64,000 nucleotides of DNA from Bryobacterales bacterium F-183 (GTDB lineage: Bacteria; Acidobacteriota; Terriglobia; Bryobacterales; Bryobacteraceae): positions 3,844,001 to 3,908,000 of the forward strand of contig AP025252.1 in assembly GCA_016865505.2 (NCBI GenBank). The letters run 5' to 3'. The first letter of the stretch is position 1, and every line of letters starts with the position of its first letter. A program made the position numbers and the translations under genes. Shown in pieces: positions 34,356-43,561 of this stretch. The notes beneath the pieces were generated by a model. The model was not told where the DNA came from. It did no database searches and saw nothing but the letters and a program-made list of their open reading frames with translations.

Positions 34356-37300
34356 ATGCATCGTCGCGTGTTGTTGCTGGCGCTGGCTTCGGCCGGCCTG
34401 ACCATCCTTTGTGCGCAGACCCGGCTGCTGCGCCAACCTACCTATCATCAGGGTCGCGTGGTGGTGAGCTACCAGGGGGATCTTTGGTCGGCTGCTGAGA
34501 ACGGCTCGGACATCAAGCGGCTCACCAGCCACAAGAGTCGCGAGATGATGCCGCGCTTTTCACCCGATGGCAAGTGGATCGCGTTCTCGTCCAACCGGTT
34601 TGGCAGCTACGATGTGTTCGTGATGCCTGCGGAAGGCGGCGAGCCACGTCAACTGACGTTTCATTCGGCGACGGACAATGTTGTCGGATGGTCGCGCGAT
34701 GGCAAGAAGGTGATCTTCTCGTCCACCCGCGGGGACGGCGTGTTTCCCACCATCATGAGCGTGTACGAGGTGCCTGCGGAAGGCGGCATGGAGCAGATGG
34801 TGCCGTCCGACTGGGGGACGTACGCGAGCTATTCTCCTGACGGCAAGCGCATGGCGATCACCCGGCATAACCCGACATGGTGGCGCAAGCATTATCGCGG
34901 CAGCGCATCCGGCGACCTGTGGCTGATGGATGTGGCGACGGGGAAGTTTACGTCGCTGAACGACCCGGAATACAAGGGCAACATGCTGTGGCCGATGTAC
35001 GGCGCGAAGGGTGAGATCTACTTTGTCGCGGATCGGTTGAGCAACGAGAAGAACATCCAGTTTGGCGGGCCTGAGGTGCTGAAGAGCACCAATAACATCT
35101 GGAAGATTTCGGATAAGGGCGGCAAGGCCGAGCAGGTGACCAAGCATACCAGCGGGAGCTTGTTCTATCCGTCGATTTCTGCGGACGGCAAGACGGTGGT
35201 GTACGAGGAAAACTTTGGCCTTTGGAAGCTGGATACGGCGACGGGCAAGTCGACCGAGATCAAGCTCAACATCGTGAGCGACACCAAGGACAATGAACTC
35301 GAATGGAAGACGCTGACGTCGAGCGCCGATAGCTTCCACCTGTCGCCATCGACGCGGCGGGCCGTTGTTTCCGGGCATGGCGAGATCTTTACGATCGCTA
35401 CGGATCGCGGAGAGGTGCAACGCGTGACGCGGAGCTTCCGGCGCGATATGAATCCGCGGTGGTCACCGAATGGGAAGTGGATCGCGTATGTGTCCGATGA
35501 GAGTGGGCGTGATGAAGTTTGGGTGGCCGATGAGTTCGGCAAGACGCGCAAGAAGCTGACGGACTCGGATACGGAAAAGCGCGCGATGTCGTGGGCGCCG
35601 GATTCGAAGAGCCTGCTGGTGTCGTCCTCCGATAACAAGCTGCATCAGGTGGATGTCGAAGGTGGTGCGGCGAAGTTGATTGCGTCGAGTGACGTGTCGG
35701 GCATCAATAGCGCGGAGCTTTCGCCCGATGGCAAGTGGGTGGCGTATGTGAAGTTCGATCGCGACTCGCGGCCTCATGTACACATTGCTGCGCTGGACGG
35801 TAGCGTCAAGGAACGGCGCATTGGCGAGGATGAACTGTTTGCTGCGAACCAGGTACGTTGGACGCCGGATGGACGCAAGTTGATCCTCACCGCCGGCGTG
35901 ATGCAGCAGGGCATGGCGAGCCAGGGACGTCCGATGTCGATGCAGTTGTACAGCGTGTCGTTGCTGAAGGAAGATCGCAACCCGTTTGATCGTGGCATCG
36001 ATAGCGAAGAAGAAGCGATGGCGGCTCGTGGCGGCCAACAGCAGCAAGGCCAGGTCAAGCCTGACGTGAAGATCGATTGGGACGGACTGTCAAAGCGCAT
36101 CCGGCAGATTACGCGGTTGGGCGATAACGTCGCGGCGATGACACCTTCGCCGGATAGCCGGCAGATTGCGTTTACGACGGTGGGCGGCGGGAGTTCATTG
36201 TGGATTGTTGGGGAGAACGGCGAAGGTCTGCAGCGGTTGTCGCAACCGGCTGCGCCGGGTGCGGGCGATAGTGCTGCGCCAACGCCGCCGGGTCGTGGTG
36301 GTGGTGGGTTTGGTGGCGGGATCTCCGCGCCGCAGTTTTCACGCGATGGACGCACGCTCTACTTCTTGGAGCGCGATGCAATTTATGCCGTGAACGTGCC
36401 GGCACCGCAGAATGATGGCCCGGGTACGAATGTGGCGGCTCGCGCGACGGCAGCGGCTGCCGGGAGTACGGCCGGTGGTCCGGCACGGCGTCGCGTGAAC
36501 TTTGAGTTGAAGGTAGAGGTGGATCAACGGGCGCAGCGCCAGCAGGTGTTTGAAGAGGGCTGGCGCATCATGAAGCATCGCTTCTATGACCCGCAGATGC
36601 ATGGCGTGAACTGGAACGGCATGAAGGACACGTATGCGTCGCTGCTGAAGTACGTGGGCGATAACGAGGAACTGCATACCTTGATGGTGCAGATGATCGG
36701 CGAGTTGAACGCCTCGCATACGGGTGTGTCGGGCGGCGAGACCAATGCTGCGGATCGCGCCGTGGCGCCACCTCGTACGCGGTACCCCGGCTTTACGGTG
36801 GAGGCCGATGCGGCCAGCGGCTATTACAAGATCAAGAAGGTGTTTGCCAAGGGTCCTGCGGATAAGGATTTTACGAAGCTGGGCGTTGGCGATTACATCC
36901 TGGCGCTCAATGGCGAGCCGATCAAGACCAATGAGAGCATCTGGAAGCACTTTACGTTGAATACGGCGCGGCGCTGGGACTTTGCGATCAGCGATAAGCC
37001 TTCGGCCGAAGGGTCGCGGATCGTGGAGATTGAGCCCATCAACGAGCAGGCGCAATCGAACCTCGCTTATGACAACTGGGTCATGAATCGAAAGCAGATG
37101 GTGGATAAGCTGACCAACGGCGAGATCGGCTATTTGCATATTCGCGCGATGGACGCGCCGTCGCTGCGGAAGTTTGAGTTGGATCTGGCGGACAACCGGT
37201 TTAAGCAGGCGCTCATTATCGACCAGCGCTTCAACGGTGGCGGCGGTATCGATCAGGAGCTGTTGCGGATCCTGCAGCAGAAGCAGTATCAAACGATCCG

Positions 37301-37676
37301 GCGTCGCGACTCGATCGAGCAGGCGCGGCCGCAGCAAGCCTACTTTGGTCCGATGGTGGTGATGCAGAACGAGCGTTCGGCATCGGATGCGGAGATGTTT
37401 CCGGACGGGTTCCGGGCGCTGGGGTTGGGCAAGGTGATCGGCGTGCCGACCTACGGCGGCGTGATCGGGACGGGGTCGTATACGTTGATGGATGGGGCGG
37501 CGATTCGGACGCCGGGGTCCGGTGTGTACACGGCGAAGGGCATCAATATGGAGAATTACGGCGTGCCGCCGGACGTGTACGTGGATAATCCTCCGCAGGA
37601 GACCTATCAGGGTCGCGATCTGCAGATCGAGAAGGCGATTGAGGTACTTCGGGCGGATCTGAAGGCGAAAAAGTAG
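34356..37676 (+). CDS. Tricorn-like S41 protease (secreted, WD40-like propeller, PDZ)
   Basis: The 1,106-aa protein begins with a signal peptide (RRVLLLALASAGLTILCA) and an AGGAG ribosome-binding site 8 nt before ATG. Residues 30-700 hold TolB-like propeller repeats (for example FSPDGKWIAFSSNRFGSYDV). A helical linker, a PDZ-like part and an S41 protease domain follow, with RFNGGGGIDQELLRI and the nucleophile serine in NERSASDAEMFPDG. Two Gly/Ala/Pro-rich low-complexity inserts interrupt about 645-735. It resembles archaeal tricorn, which degrades peptides released by the proteasome, but here it is exported and probably digests extracytoplasmic peptides. Its last 134 bp overlap a convergent reading frame. 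Confidence 0.92.
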   Translation: MHRRVLLLALASAGLTILCAQTRLLRQPTYHQGRVVVSYQGDLWSAAENGSDIKRLTSHKSREMMPRFSPDGKWIAFSSNRFGSYDVFVMPAEGGEPRQLTFHSATDNVVGWSRDGKKVIFSSTRGDGVFPTIMSVYEVPAEGGMEQMVPSDWGTYASYSPDGKRMAITRHNPTWWRKHYRGSASGDLWLMDVATGKFTSLNDPEYKGNMLWPMYGAKGEIYFVADRLSNEKNIQFGGPEVLKSTNNIWKISDKGGKAEQVTKHTSGSLFYPSISADGKTVVYEENFGLWKLDTATGKSTEIKLNIVSDTKDNELEWKTLTSSADSFHLSPSTRRAVVSGHGEIFTIATDRGEVQRVTRSFRRDMNPRWSPNGKWIAYVSDESGRDEVWVADEFGKTRKKLTDSDTEKRAMSWAPDSKSLLVSSSDNKLHQVDVEGGAAKLIASSDVSGINSAELSPDGKWVAYVKFDRDSRPHVHIAALDGSVKERRIGEDELFAANQVRWTPDGRKLILTAGVMQQGMASQGRPMSMQLYSVSLLKEDRNPFDRGIDSEEEAMAARGGQQQQGQVKPDVKIDWDGLSKRIRQITRLGDNVAAMTPSPDSRQIAFTTVGGGSSLWIVGENGEGLQRLSQPAAPGAGDSAAPTPPGRGGGGFGGGISAPQFSRDGRTLYFLERDAIYAVNVPAPQNDGPGTNVAARATAAAAGSTAGGPARRRVNFELKVEVDQRAQRQQVFEEGWRIMKHRFYDPQMHGVNWNGMKDTYASLLKYVGDNEELHTLMVQMIGELNASHTGVSGGETNAADRAVAPPRTRYPGFTVEADAASGYYKIKKVFAKGPADKDFTKLGVGDYILALNGEPIKTNESIWKHFTLNTARRWDFAISDKPSAEGSRIVEIEPINEQAQSNLAYDNWVMNRKQMVDKLTNGEIGYLHIRAMDAPSLRKFELDLADNRFKQALIIDQRFNGGGGIDQELLRILQQKQYQTIRRRDSIEQARPQQAYFGPMVVMQNERSASDAEMFPDGFRALGLGKVIGVPTYGGVIGTGSYTLMDGAAIRTPGSGVYTAKGINMENYGVPPDVYVDNPPQETYQGRDLQIEKAIEVLRADLKAKK

Positions 37677-38088
37677 CCATCTTTTCCTGATAGTACTCGG
37701 CCATGCTGGGGTACTCGGCTTTGCGAAGGGCGATTTCCGCCGCTTCGATCTGGCGTACTCTGGGGCGGTTTCGACGGTACTGTTTGACCTCGCGTACGAG
37801 TTCGCGGTCGCGGCAGCGGTGGAACAGCCACCAGCAGCCGCCCGGTTCCTCGCAGGCGAGGACATCGGGGCCAAGCAGGACTGCCCGTGCGAAGTAGAAG
37901 GTGCCGGTTTGGCCGTGATAGTACGCCTGATCGCAGCCAGGGCCCATTGTGAACAGGCCGAAGGGGCGGTCGAAGTCCAGGTCGTCGTTGAGTGGGACGA
38001 AGACTGAAAAGCAGCTGGAATCGCTGAGGCCGCAGCCGGAGCGCTGAAAACTGCGGAGCACCTGGGCGAGCGTTTTGGGTTTAGGCAT
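37543..38088 (-). CDS. Hypothetical protein (181 aa), convergent overlap with tricorn-like gene
   Basis: The frame from MPKPKTLAQVLRSFQRSGCG encodes a hydrophilic, cysteine- and aromatic-rich protein (SDSSCFSVFVPLNDDLDFDR, EEPGGCWWLFHRCRDREL) with a basic C-terminus. I recognise no family. Its start overlaps the end of rpiB by 8 bp, which supports co-translation. The last 134 bp lie opposite the 3' end of the tricorn-like gene, which is unusual, and the C-terminal 45 residues look like an anti-sense shadow (Arg/Pro/Ser-rich). The first 135 residues are the credible part. Confidence 0.55.
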   Translation of the reverse strand: MPKPKTLAQVLRSFQRSGCGLSDSSCFSVFVPLNDDLDFDRPFGLFTMGPGCDQAYYHGQTGTFYFARAVLLGPDVLACEEPGGCWWLFHRCRDRELVREVKQYRRNRPRVRQIEAAEIALRKAEYPSMAEYYQEKMATFSPSDPPEVPQSPSRSADRDPDRSPAEDYPRTRPAARRNSPY

Positions 38089-38533
38089 TGGATGCCTCCA
38101 GAGCTTTGACCTTGGCCAGGCGACGGGCGTGGCGCTCTTCGTTGGTGAAGGTCGCGCCGAGGAACGCTCGCACCAGTTCTTCCGCAAGGGCGCTGGCGAT
38201 GATGCGGGCGCCGAGGACCAGGACGTTCATGTCATCGTGTTCGACGCCTTGGTGGGCGGAGTACGTGTCGTGGCAGAGGGCGGCGCGGACGCCTTTCATC
38301 TTGTTGGCGGCGACGCTGACGCCTACGCCACTGCCGCAGATGAGGATCGCGCGGTCGGCTTGGCCCTGCTGTAGGGCGCGGCCGACGAGTTCGGCGAAAT
38401 CGGGGTAGTCGTCGGTGGCGCAGTACTCGTGAGCGCCGAGGTCGTGGACGTCGTGCCCGAGGGTACGGGCGAAGGCTGCCATTTCGTTCTTGAGGTCGAG
38501 CCCGGCGTGGTCTCCGGCGATGGCGATGCGCAT
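38081..38533 (-). CDS. rpiB: Ribose 5-phosphate isomerase B (RpiB/LacAB family)
   Basis: The 150-aa protein has IAIAGDHAGLDLKNEM at the start, ILICGSGVGVSVAANK with the catalytic cysteine, and HDTYSAHQGVEHDDMNVLVLG. It interconverts ribose 5-phosphate and ribulose 5-phosphate in the pentose phosphate pathway. It leads the pair with the hypothetical gene. Confidence 0.94.
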   Translation of the reverse strand: MRIAIAGDHAGLDLKNEMAAFARTLGHDVHDLGAHEYCATDDYPDFAELVGRALQQGQADRAILICGSGVGVSVAANKMKGVRAALCHDTYSAHQGVEHDDMNVLVLGARIIASALAEELVRAFLGATFTNEERHARRLAKVKALEASNA

Positions 38534-38590
38534 GACCTACTCATGCTAACTGGTTTGGTGGATGAATCCTGATCGGGGTGTCGCGAGTCT

Positions 38591-38608
38591 TATAATCAGG
38601 ATTAGGAG
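38591..38608 (+). promoter_or_regulatory. -10 TATAAT and AGGAG ribosome-binding site of the DUF1385-prfA unit
   Basis: A perfect TATAAT (38591-38596) precedes AGGAG (38604-38608), which is 7 nt before a TTG codon. Transcription would start near 38603, so the in-frame ATG at 38562 would not be in the mRNA; this supports the TTG 38616 start. No good -35 at 17 nt is visible. Confidence 0.45.
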
Positions 38609-38615
38609 TCGAAAT

Positions 38616-39602
38616 TTGTCTCAACTCAAGACCTTCACCCGGTTGGCCATTCAAACGCAGATGCTTCCCATTCTCGAAAGTGGGGAAGAAACGCTCGTCG
38701 GCGGCCAGGCGGTGATGGAAGGCGTTATGATGCGCGCGCCGCATAGTTACTGCGTTGCTGTGCGCAAGCCGAATGGCGAACTGGTGACCGAAGAGGCCCC
38801 TGTGGCGCGGGTTTCCGAAAAGTACCCGATCTTCAAGCTGCCCATTCTGCGCGGCCTCGGGACCTTGGGCCAGGCGATGTCGCTTGGTATGAAGGCGTTG
38901 CAGTTTTCCACCAACGCCGCGCTCGATGCCGAGGCCGAGGCGAAGGGCGAAAAGCCGGTGCAGCTGAGCAACTGGATGATGGCCGCCAACATTGGCCTGT
39001 CGCTGCTGTTCTTTATCTTCATGTACAAGTTTGTGCCGCTGCTGATTGCCAACAAGATTGGCGAATGGAACCCGGCGCTGAGCGGTACGATCGCGTCGAA
39101 CTTTATCGACGGCATTATCCGCATCGGGCTGTTTTTGACGTTTCTCATCGGTATCTCCCAGCTGAAGGACATCCGGCGGATGTTTGAGTACCATGGCGCG
39201 GAACATAAGGTGGTGTTCAACTATGAGTCCGGCCGTGAGGTGAACATCCCGAATGCGCAGAGTTTTGTCACCTTCCACCCGCGCTGCGGCACCAGCTTTT
39301 TGCTGGTGGTGATGGTGATTTCGATGATGGTGTACATGCTGCTGCCGTTTGAGACCTTTGCCGCCAAGTTTGCGTCGCGCATCCTGCTGCTGCCGCTGAT
39401 TTCGGGCTTGAGCTATGAGCTGATCCGCTTTGCGGCCAAGCGCCAGGGTAAGCTGCTGGGTCTGCTGACGGCGCCCGGATTGTGGCTGCAGCGCGTCACC
39501 ACGCAGGAACCTACTGATGAACAAACCGCCGTTGCCATTCATGCGCTTGAAGGCGCGATGAAGCTCGAAGAGAAGCAGGGCGGAGAACTGGTCATTGCAT
39601 AA
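38616..39602 (+). CDS. DUF1385 membrane protein (YqhQ family)
   Basis: The protein of about 328 aa carries the DUF1385 signature: ETLVGGQAVMEGVMMRAPHS near residue 25, then membrane helices (SLLFFIFMYKFVPLLI, GLFLTFLIGISQL), the metal-like site YHGAEHKVVFNYESG, and HPRCGTSFLLVVMVISMMVY. Function is not known; it commonly sits upstream of prfA, as here with no gap. The start is TTG 38616, set by an AGGAG site. Confidence 0.88.
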   Translation: MSQLKTFTRLAIQTQMLPILESGEETLVGGQAVMEGVMMRAPHSYCVAVRKPNGELVTEEAPVARVSEKYPIFKLPILRGLGTLGQAMSLGMKALQFSTNAALDAEAEAKGEKPVQLSNWMMAANIGLSLLFFIFMYKFVPLLIANKIGEWNPALSGTIASNFIDGIIRIGLFLTFLIGISQLKDIRRMFEYHGAEHKVVFNYESGREVNIPNAQSFVTFHPRCGTSFLLVVMVISMMVYMLLPFETFAAKFASRILLLPLISGLSYELIRFAAKRQGKLLGLLTAPGLWLQRVTTQEPTDEQTAVAIHALEGAMKLEEKQGGELVIA

Positions 39603-40679
39603 ATGCAATATCGCGAGAAACTAGACGAACTCGAAGCAAAATTTCAGCAGTTGACCGAGCAGATGGCCGACCCCGCCGTCATCTCTGATGGCGAAGCCTA
39701 CCGCAAAGTGGCCAAGAACCGTAGCGATATTGAAGAAGTGGTCGCGAAGTACGGGGAGTGGAAGAAGGCGGAAGCGGATTTCCAGCAGGCCAAGGGAATG
39801 CTCGCGGAGTCCGATGCGGATCTTCGCGAAATGGCGAACGAAGAGATCGCGCGGCTGCAGCCGGAGCTCGAGCGTCTGGAACAGGAGATCCGCATCCTGC
39901 TGCTGCCCAAGGATCCGAACGACGACAAAAACATCGTCCTCGAAATCCGCGCCGGCACGGGCGGCGACGAAGCCACGCTGTTTGCGGACGAAGTCTTCCG
40001 CATGTATTCCCGGTTTGCCGAAGTGAAGCGCTGGAAGGTGGACGTGACGCACGTTAGCCATTCAGCGGTGGGCGGCATCAAGGAAGTGATTGCACTGATC
40101 AGCGGCGACAAGGTGTACAGCCAGTTGAAGTACGAAGGCGGTACGCATCGCGTGCAGCGGGTGCCGCAGACGGAAACGCAGGGTCGCGTACATACTTCGG
40201 CAATTACGGTGGCGGTGCTGCCGGAAGCCGATGATGTAGAAGTAAACATCCAGGCCAAGGACATTCGCGTGGACACGTTCTGTTCGTCGGGTCCTGGCGG
40301 ACAGTCTGTGAACACGACGTATTCGGCGATCCGTATCACGCACTTGCCGACGGGCACGGTGGTGTCGTGCCAGGACGAAAAGTCGCAGATCAAGAATCGC
40401 GAAAAGGCGATGCGTGTGTTGCGTTCGCGGCTGTATGAATTGGAGCTCGAAAAGCAGCAGGCGGCGATGTCGGCTGAGCGTCGCACGATGGTGGGTTCTG
40501 GTGATCGTAGCGAAAAGATTCGCACGTACAACTTTCCGCAGAATCGCGTGACTGACCATCGCATCGGGTTGACGCTGCATCAGTTGAATCTGGTGATGGA
40601 AGGGCGGATCGACGAAATCATCAATCCGCTCATCACGTACTATCAGTCGGAAAATCTGGGCGGGGCAAACGCGAACTAA
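39603..40679 (+). CDS. prfA: Peptide chain release factor 1
   Basis: The 358-aa factor has the codon-recognition P-x-T tripeptide in [14 protein letters not shown] and the catalytic GGQ in [14 protein letters not shown]. It releases peptides at UAA and UAG. The N-terminal helical domain contains the [19 protein letters not shown] block. It starts immediately after the DUF1385 stop; its last 4 bp overlap the convergent hypothetical gene. No prmC gene follows. Confidence 0.96.
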   Translation: MQYREKLDELEAKFQQLTEQMADPAVISDGEAYRKVAKNRSDIEEVVAKYGEWKKAEADFQQAKGMLAESDADLREMANEEIARLQPELERLEQEIRILLLPKDPNDDKNIVLEIRAGTGGDEATLFADEVFRMYSRFAEVKRWKVDVTHVSHSAVGGIKEVIALISGDKVYSQLKYEGGTHRVQRVPQTETQGRVHTSAITVAVLPEADDVEVNIQAKDIRVDTFCSSGPGGQSVNTTYSAIRITHLPTGTVVSCQDEKSQIKNREKAMRVLRSRLYELELEKQQAAMSAERRTMVGSGDRSEKIRTYNFPQNRVTDHRIGLTLHQLNLVMEGRIDEIINPLITYYQSENLGGANAN

Positions 40680-41473
40680 ATCGCGAGTTTGCCGTTCCAG
40701 ACCATATCTTTCAGCGCGAACTTTGTCTTGAGCTCCATGGGGCCCATTTTCGTTTCGAACTGGACGTCTTTGTCCTCGACGGAAATGGGTTCGGAGCGCG
40801 GGAAATAAAAGCGCAAGGTCGTACCTTCGACAGAAGGCGTACCTTCCACTTTGGCGCAGTTGATCGGATCTTTGCCTTTGCGCGTGAGCTGCGTCTGATC
40901 CTTCATGCGTTCGCGTGCGCGGTTCAACTGCTCTACCGTCGCTGAGTTGCCACCGCGTCCTAAGCCGAGCTTCAGGCCCGAAACGGTGATGACGTAGAAG
41001 CCTTCTACATCGGAGGCGCTGGCGCCTTCCGCGTGCATCTTCTTCATTGCTTCCTGGTACGGCGCGGCGCTTTCCCAACGTACGGTGGCCTTGGGCATCG
41101 CCGCTGCGCCCGGACCTCCCACCCCACCACCGCCACCCATACCACCCATTCCTCCGCCTCCGCCGCCACCCATACCGCCGCGACCCCCACCCATGCCGCC
41201 GCCACCTCCGCCACCGCCCGGAGGTTCGAGGCCTCCGCCGATTTGCTGGTTTGGTCCGGGTGCTCCGGTGCTGGGGTCGACTTCCATACGGCCCATGCCC
41301 GGTTGGCGCATGGGACCTGCGCCTCCGCTGAGGGTGGATTCCTTGGCCCACGCGGATTTGGACATGAGTTTGAGACAGTCCTTGTCGGACCATTCGGCGG
41401 GAGGCTTCTGTTGCCAGATCTCTGCCGCTACGACGCCTGTGAGTAGCAAGATTGTGGAGAGCTGCACGTCCAC
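40676..41473 (-). CDS. Secreted lineage-specific protein with glycine-rich insert (paralogue of 44932-45576)
   Basis: The 265-aa protein has a signal peptide ([15 protein letters not shown]) and then [18 protein letters not shown]. It shares this block, a VRWESA block and a C-terminal CAKVEGT...VQFE block with the protein at 44.9 kb, so the two are paralogues. Between the first and second block it carries a 50-residue Gly/Met run ([17 protein letters not shown] type), most likely a repeat expansion. I recognise no named family. It starts at GTG 41473 or 41467 and is divergent from the GDPD gene with their 5' ends overlapping by about 20 bp. Confidence 0.8.
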   Translation of the reverse strand: MDVQLSTILLLTGVVAAEIWQQKPPAEWSDKDCLKLMSKSAWAKESTLSGGAGPMRQPGMGRMEVDPSTGAPGPNQQIGGGLEPPGGGGGGGGMGGGRGGMGGGGGGGMGGMGGGGGVGGPGAAAMPKATVRWESAAPYQEAMKKMHAEGASASDVEGFYVITVSGLKLGLGRGGNSATVEQLNRARERMKDQTQLTRKGKDPINCAKVEGTPSVEGTTLRFYFPRSEPISVEDKDVQFETKMGPMELKTKFALKDMVWNGKLAI

Positions 41474-42225
41474 AGTTTACTCTGATAGCTGCGGTGACTC
41501 TACCATTCCTGTTTCTCGCCCAGATTGCCGTGATCGCGCACCGGGGCGAACATCTTGCACATGCAGAGAATACGCTGGCGGCGTATCGGGCGGCGTTCGA
41601 TGTGGGCGCGGACTACTTCGAAGTCGACGTGCGTACGACGGCGGATGGGCATCTGGTACTGCTGCATGACGCGACGGTGGATCGCACGACGAATGGTAAG
41701 GGTGCGGTTCGCGAGATGACGTTTGCGCAAGTACGAGCGTTGGATGCCGGCGGAGGTGCGAGCGTGCCGACCTTTGAAGAGGCGCTACGGTTGGCGTCGC
41801 AAGGCAAGGCTGGCGTGTATGTCGATTGCAAAGACGTCGCAGCTACCGCTTTGGTGGCGGCTCTTGAAAGGACCGGGATGTCGCGCCGGGTGGTGATCTA
41901 CGGCAAGCCTGCGTTCCTCAAAGAAGTGCAGGCGCTGCGGCGGGAACTGCGCGTGATGCCGGAGGCGACGAGTGTCGCGGTGTTGCAAACGCTGATCCAA
42001 GAGCTATCGCCGCGGGTGATCGCGTTCGACCATCGCGACTTTCAGGATGAGATCATCCGCCTTGCCAAACAAGCCAAGGCGGATGTGTATGTCGACCGTT
42101 TGGGTCCCGCAGACACGGAGGGATATTGGCAGGACGCGATGGATCGCGGCGCTACCGGGATACAGACGGATCGTCCGGCGGAACTGGTGCGGTATCTACG
42201 GTCGAAGGGACTTAGACGGCAGTAG
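41452..42225 (+). CDS. Glycerophosphodiester phosphodiesterase (GDPD family, probably exported)
   Basis: The protein of about 257 aa has the GDPD core IAHRGEHLAHAENTLAAYRA, ADYFEVDVRTTADGHLVLLHD and a TIM-barrel remainder ending QTDRPAELVRYL. It hydrolyses glycerophosphodiesters to glycerol-3-phosphate and an alcohol. With the TTG at 41452 the N-terminus ([20 protein letters not shown]) makes a good signal peptide; GTG 41494 is an alternative start. Confidence 0.85.
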   Translation: MWRAARPQFTLIAAVTLPFLFLAQIAVIAHRGEHLAHAENTLAAYRAAFDVGADYFEVDVRTTADGHLVLLHDATVDRTTNGKGAVREMTFAQVRALDAGGGASVPTFEEALRLASQGKAGVYVDCKDVAATALVAALERTGMSRRVVIYGKPAFLKEVQALRRELRVMPEATSVAVLQTLIQELSPRVIAFDHRDFQDEIIRLAKQAKADVYVDRLGPADTEGYWQDAMDRGATGIQTDRPAELVRYLRSKGLRRQ

Positions 42226-42748
42226 CGGTCTGCATTGCCTCTTGCAGGCGAGCGGTGAGTGCGCTGGGGCGTCCGGCGGCGCGGGCGGCGTCGGTAAAGT
42301 GCGTGGCGTGCAACATCTGATGCATGGCGATGGTGAGAAACGCCTTGCCCTGGGTTTCAAAGTGCGATTCGAGTCCTGGGGGCTGAAAGCGGGTCGGGCC
42401 GTCCAGTGCCGCCTCGTCGAGCGAGTTCAAGTACGCCAGCGTTTTAGCGCGAAGGTCGCGGAAGGTGGCGCGGATCTCCGCGATAGGTGGGTACGCGGAA
42501 GCGTCGGCAACCGGGTTAGTGCCGCCGACAAACAACGGCGCCCAATGCGGGACAGGGTTGGGACCAATGCCCAGCATCTCGTGCGAGGCACCTTCGATGA
42601 AGGTCAGGTGGCCGATGGTCCATAGCGGATGGCAGCCGCCGTTGGGGGTGGGAAAGGTGAGTGGGGCGTCTTCAATGGCGTCGAGCGATTGCGCGACGGC
42701 GTGATCGGCCACACCGAGGGCGTAAAGGATTGCGTCCTTGGTTTGCAC
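42212..42748 (-). CDS. DinB family protein
   Basis: The 178-aa helical-bundle protein has the DinB histidine pattern: PLWTIGHLTFIEGASHE and the C-terminal MHQMLHATHFTDA, probably a metal site. DinB-like proteins are damage-inducible or thiol-transferase relatives with varied roles. The start is GTG 42748, preceded by AGGAG at 7 nt; the longer frame upstream runs into the ArsR gene. Its end overlaps the GDPD gene by 14 bp. Confidence 0.85.
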   Translation of the reverse strand: MQTKDAILYALGVADHAVAQSLDAIEDAPLTFPTPNGGCHPLWTIGHLTFIEGASHEMLGIGPNPVPHWAPLFVGGTNPVADASAYPPIAEIRATFRDLRAKTLAYLNSLDEAALDGPTRFQPPGLESHFETQGKAFLTIAMHQMLHATHFTDAARAAGRPSALTARLQEAMQTATAV

Positions 42749-42776
42749 AGCGTTCTCCTGTTGTTGGGTTGAGGGT

Positions 42777-43094
42777 TTATTCGAAGTCGTTTTTGATTCG
42801 CAGTAACCGGTCCGACCAGAATTCCATGTACTGGCTGACCCAGCGTTCATAGATCTGGCGGATGGGTACCGCATTGAGCGAATTGATGCGCTGACGGCCT
42901 TCTTCGCGGGTTTGCACGAGGTCCGCGTCGCGAAGGACATCGAGGTGCTTCATCACGCCAAAGCGTGTGAGATGCGGAAAGGCTTCAACGATCTCGGTGG
43001 TGGTTTTGGGCCCGGTGCGCAGAAGGTCCAGGATGGACCGGCGTGTGGGGTCCGACAGTGCTTTCCAGACCGGGTCGAGATCGTTGTTTGGCAT
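42777..43094 (-). CDS. ArsR family regulator of the SRPBCC operon
   Basis: The 105-aa winged-helix protein has WKALSDPTRRSILDLLRTGP, TTTEIVEAFPHLTRFGVMKH and a C-terminal wing. It lacks metal-binding cysteines and belongs to the ArsR group paired with AHSA1/SRPBCC proteins. Its ATG overlaps the stop of the SRPBCC gene by one base. It probably represses the promoter at 43.5 kb. Confidence 0.92.
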   Translation of the reverse strand: MPNNDLDPVWKALSDPTRRSILDLLRTGPKTTTEIVEAFPHLTRFGVMKHLDVLRDADLVQTREEGRQRINSLNAVPIRQIYERWVSQYMEFWSDRLLRIKNDFE

Positions 43095-43522
43095 TACTGG
43101 AAGTCGTTTTGGATGAGGCCGAGTTGATGGCTCCATCCCCGATGGAAGCTTTGCCGATGCTGCGGGTCGATCATGCCGACACAGCGGTGGCGCACGGAAA
43201 GCCTGGTGCCGCCGGAGATCTGTTCGAGTTTGACTTCCACGTGATTGATCGCAGGATACGACATAAACATGGGACCCGCGAGTTCGAGTAGCGTTGGGGG
43301 CTTGATGGTTTGCACATGTCCCCAGAGATGACCGATGCCGTTGCCGCGGTCGCGGAACCAACGGCCGCCGGGCCACGGTTCAAGGATCATGTTGAGGGTC
43401 TCGCCATCGGGGCGGACGTTGCCTTCGCCAAAGCGGTAGAGCATGCGGCGGAAGACGTCGCCGATGTCGGCTTTGATTTCGAGGTGCTGTTCGATGTCGA
43501 GCGTGAGGTCTGCGATGTCCAT
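43094..43522 (-). CDS. SRPBCC domain protein, first gene of ArsR operon
   Basis: The 142-aa protein is a compact SRPBCC/AHSA1 fold: IKADIGDVFRRMLYRF, LEPWPGGRWFRDRGNGIGHL and VEVKLEQISGGTRLSVRH. It binds a small hydrophobic ligand in related cases. It is the first gene after a clear promoter; the predicted start point is only about 4 nt upstream of the ATG, so the mRNA may be leaderless. ArsR follows directly. Confidence 0.87.
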   Translation of the reverse strand: MDIADLTLDIEQHLEIKADIGDVFRRMLYRFGEGNVRPDGETLNMILEPWPGGRWFRDRGNGIGHLWGHVQTIKPPTLLELAGPMFMSYPAINHVEVKLEQISGGTRLSVRHRCVGMIDPQHRQSFHRGWSHQLGLIQNDFQ

Positions 43523-43532
43523 ACGTGATTCG

Positions 43533-43561
43533 ATACTAACGTGACTATTTGGTCACGTCAA
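43533..43561 (-). promoter_or_regulatory. Promoter with palindromic operator in its spacer (SRPBCC-ArsR operon)
   Basis: On the minus strand -35 TTGACG (43556-43561) and -10 TAGTAT (43533-43538) are 17 nt apart. A perfect inverted repeat, ACGTGAC and GTCACGT with 6 nt between (43539-43558), fills the spacer and reaches into the -35. Binding of the ArsR protein there would block RNA polymerase directly. Confidence 0.7.

Noticed and set aside
36339-37874. 511-codon minus-strand frame opposite the tricorn-like protease
   Set aside because: Composition of a shadow (His/Arg/Leu) and no start signal; the protease motifs are on the plus strand.
38541-39608. 355-codon minus-strand frame opposite the DUF1385 gene
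   Set aside because: His/Gln/Arg-rich shadow; DUF1385 signature and prfA coupling support the plus strand.
40062-41393. 443-codon minus-strand frame across prfA and the glycine-rich secreted protein
   Set aside because: Arises from repeat-rich DNA and antisense of prfA; no domain.
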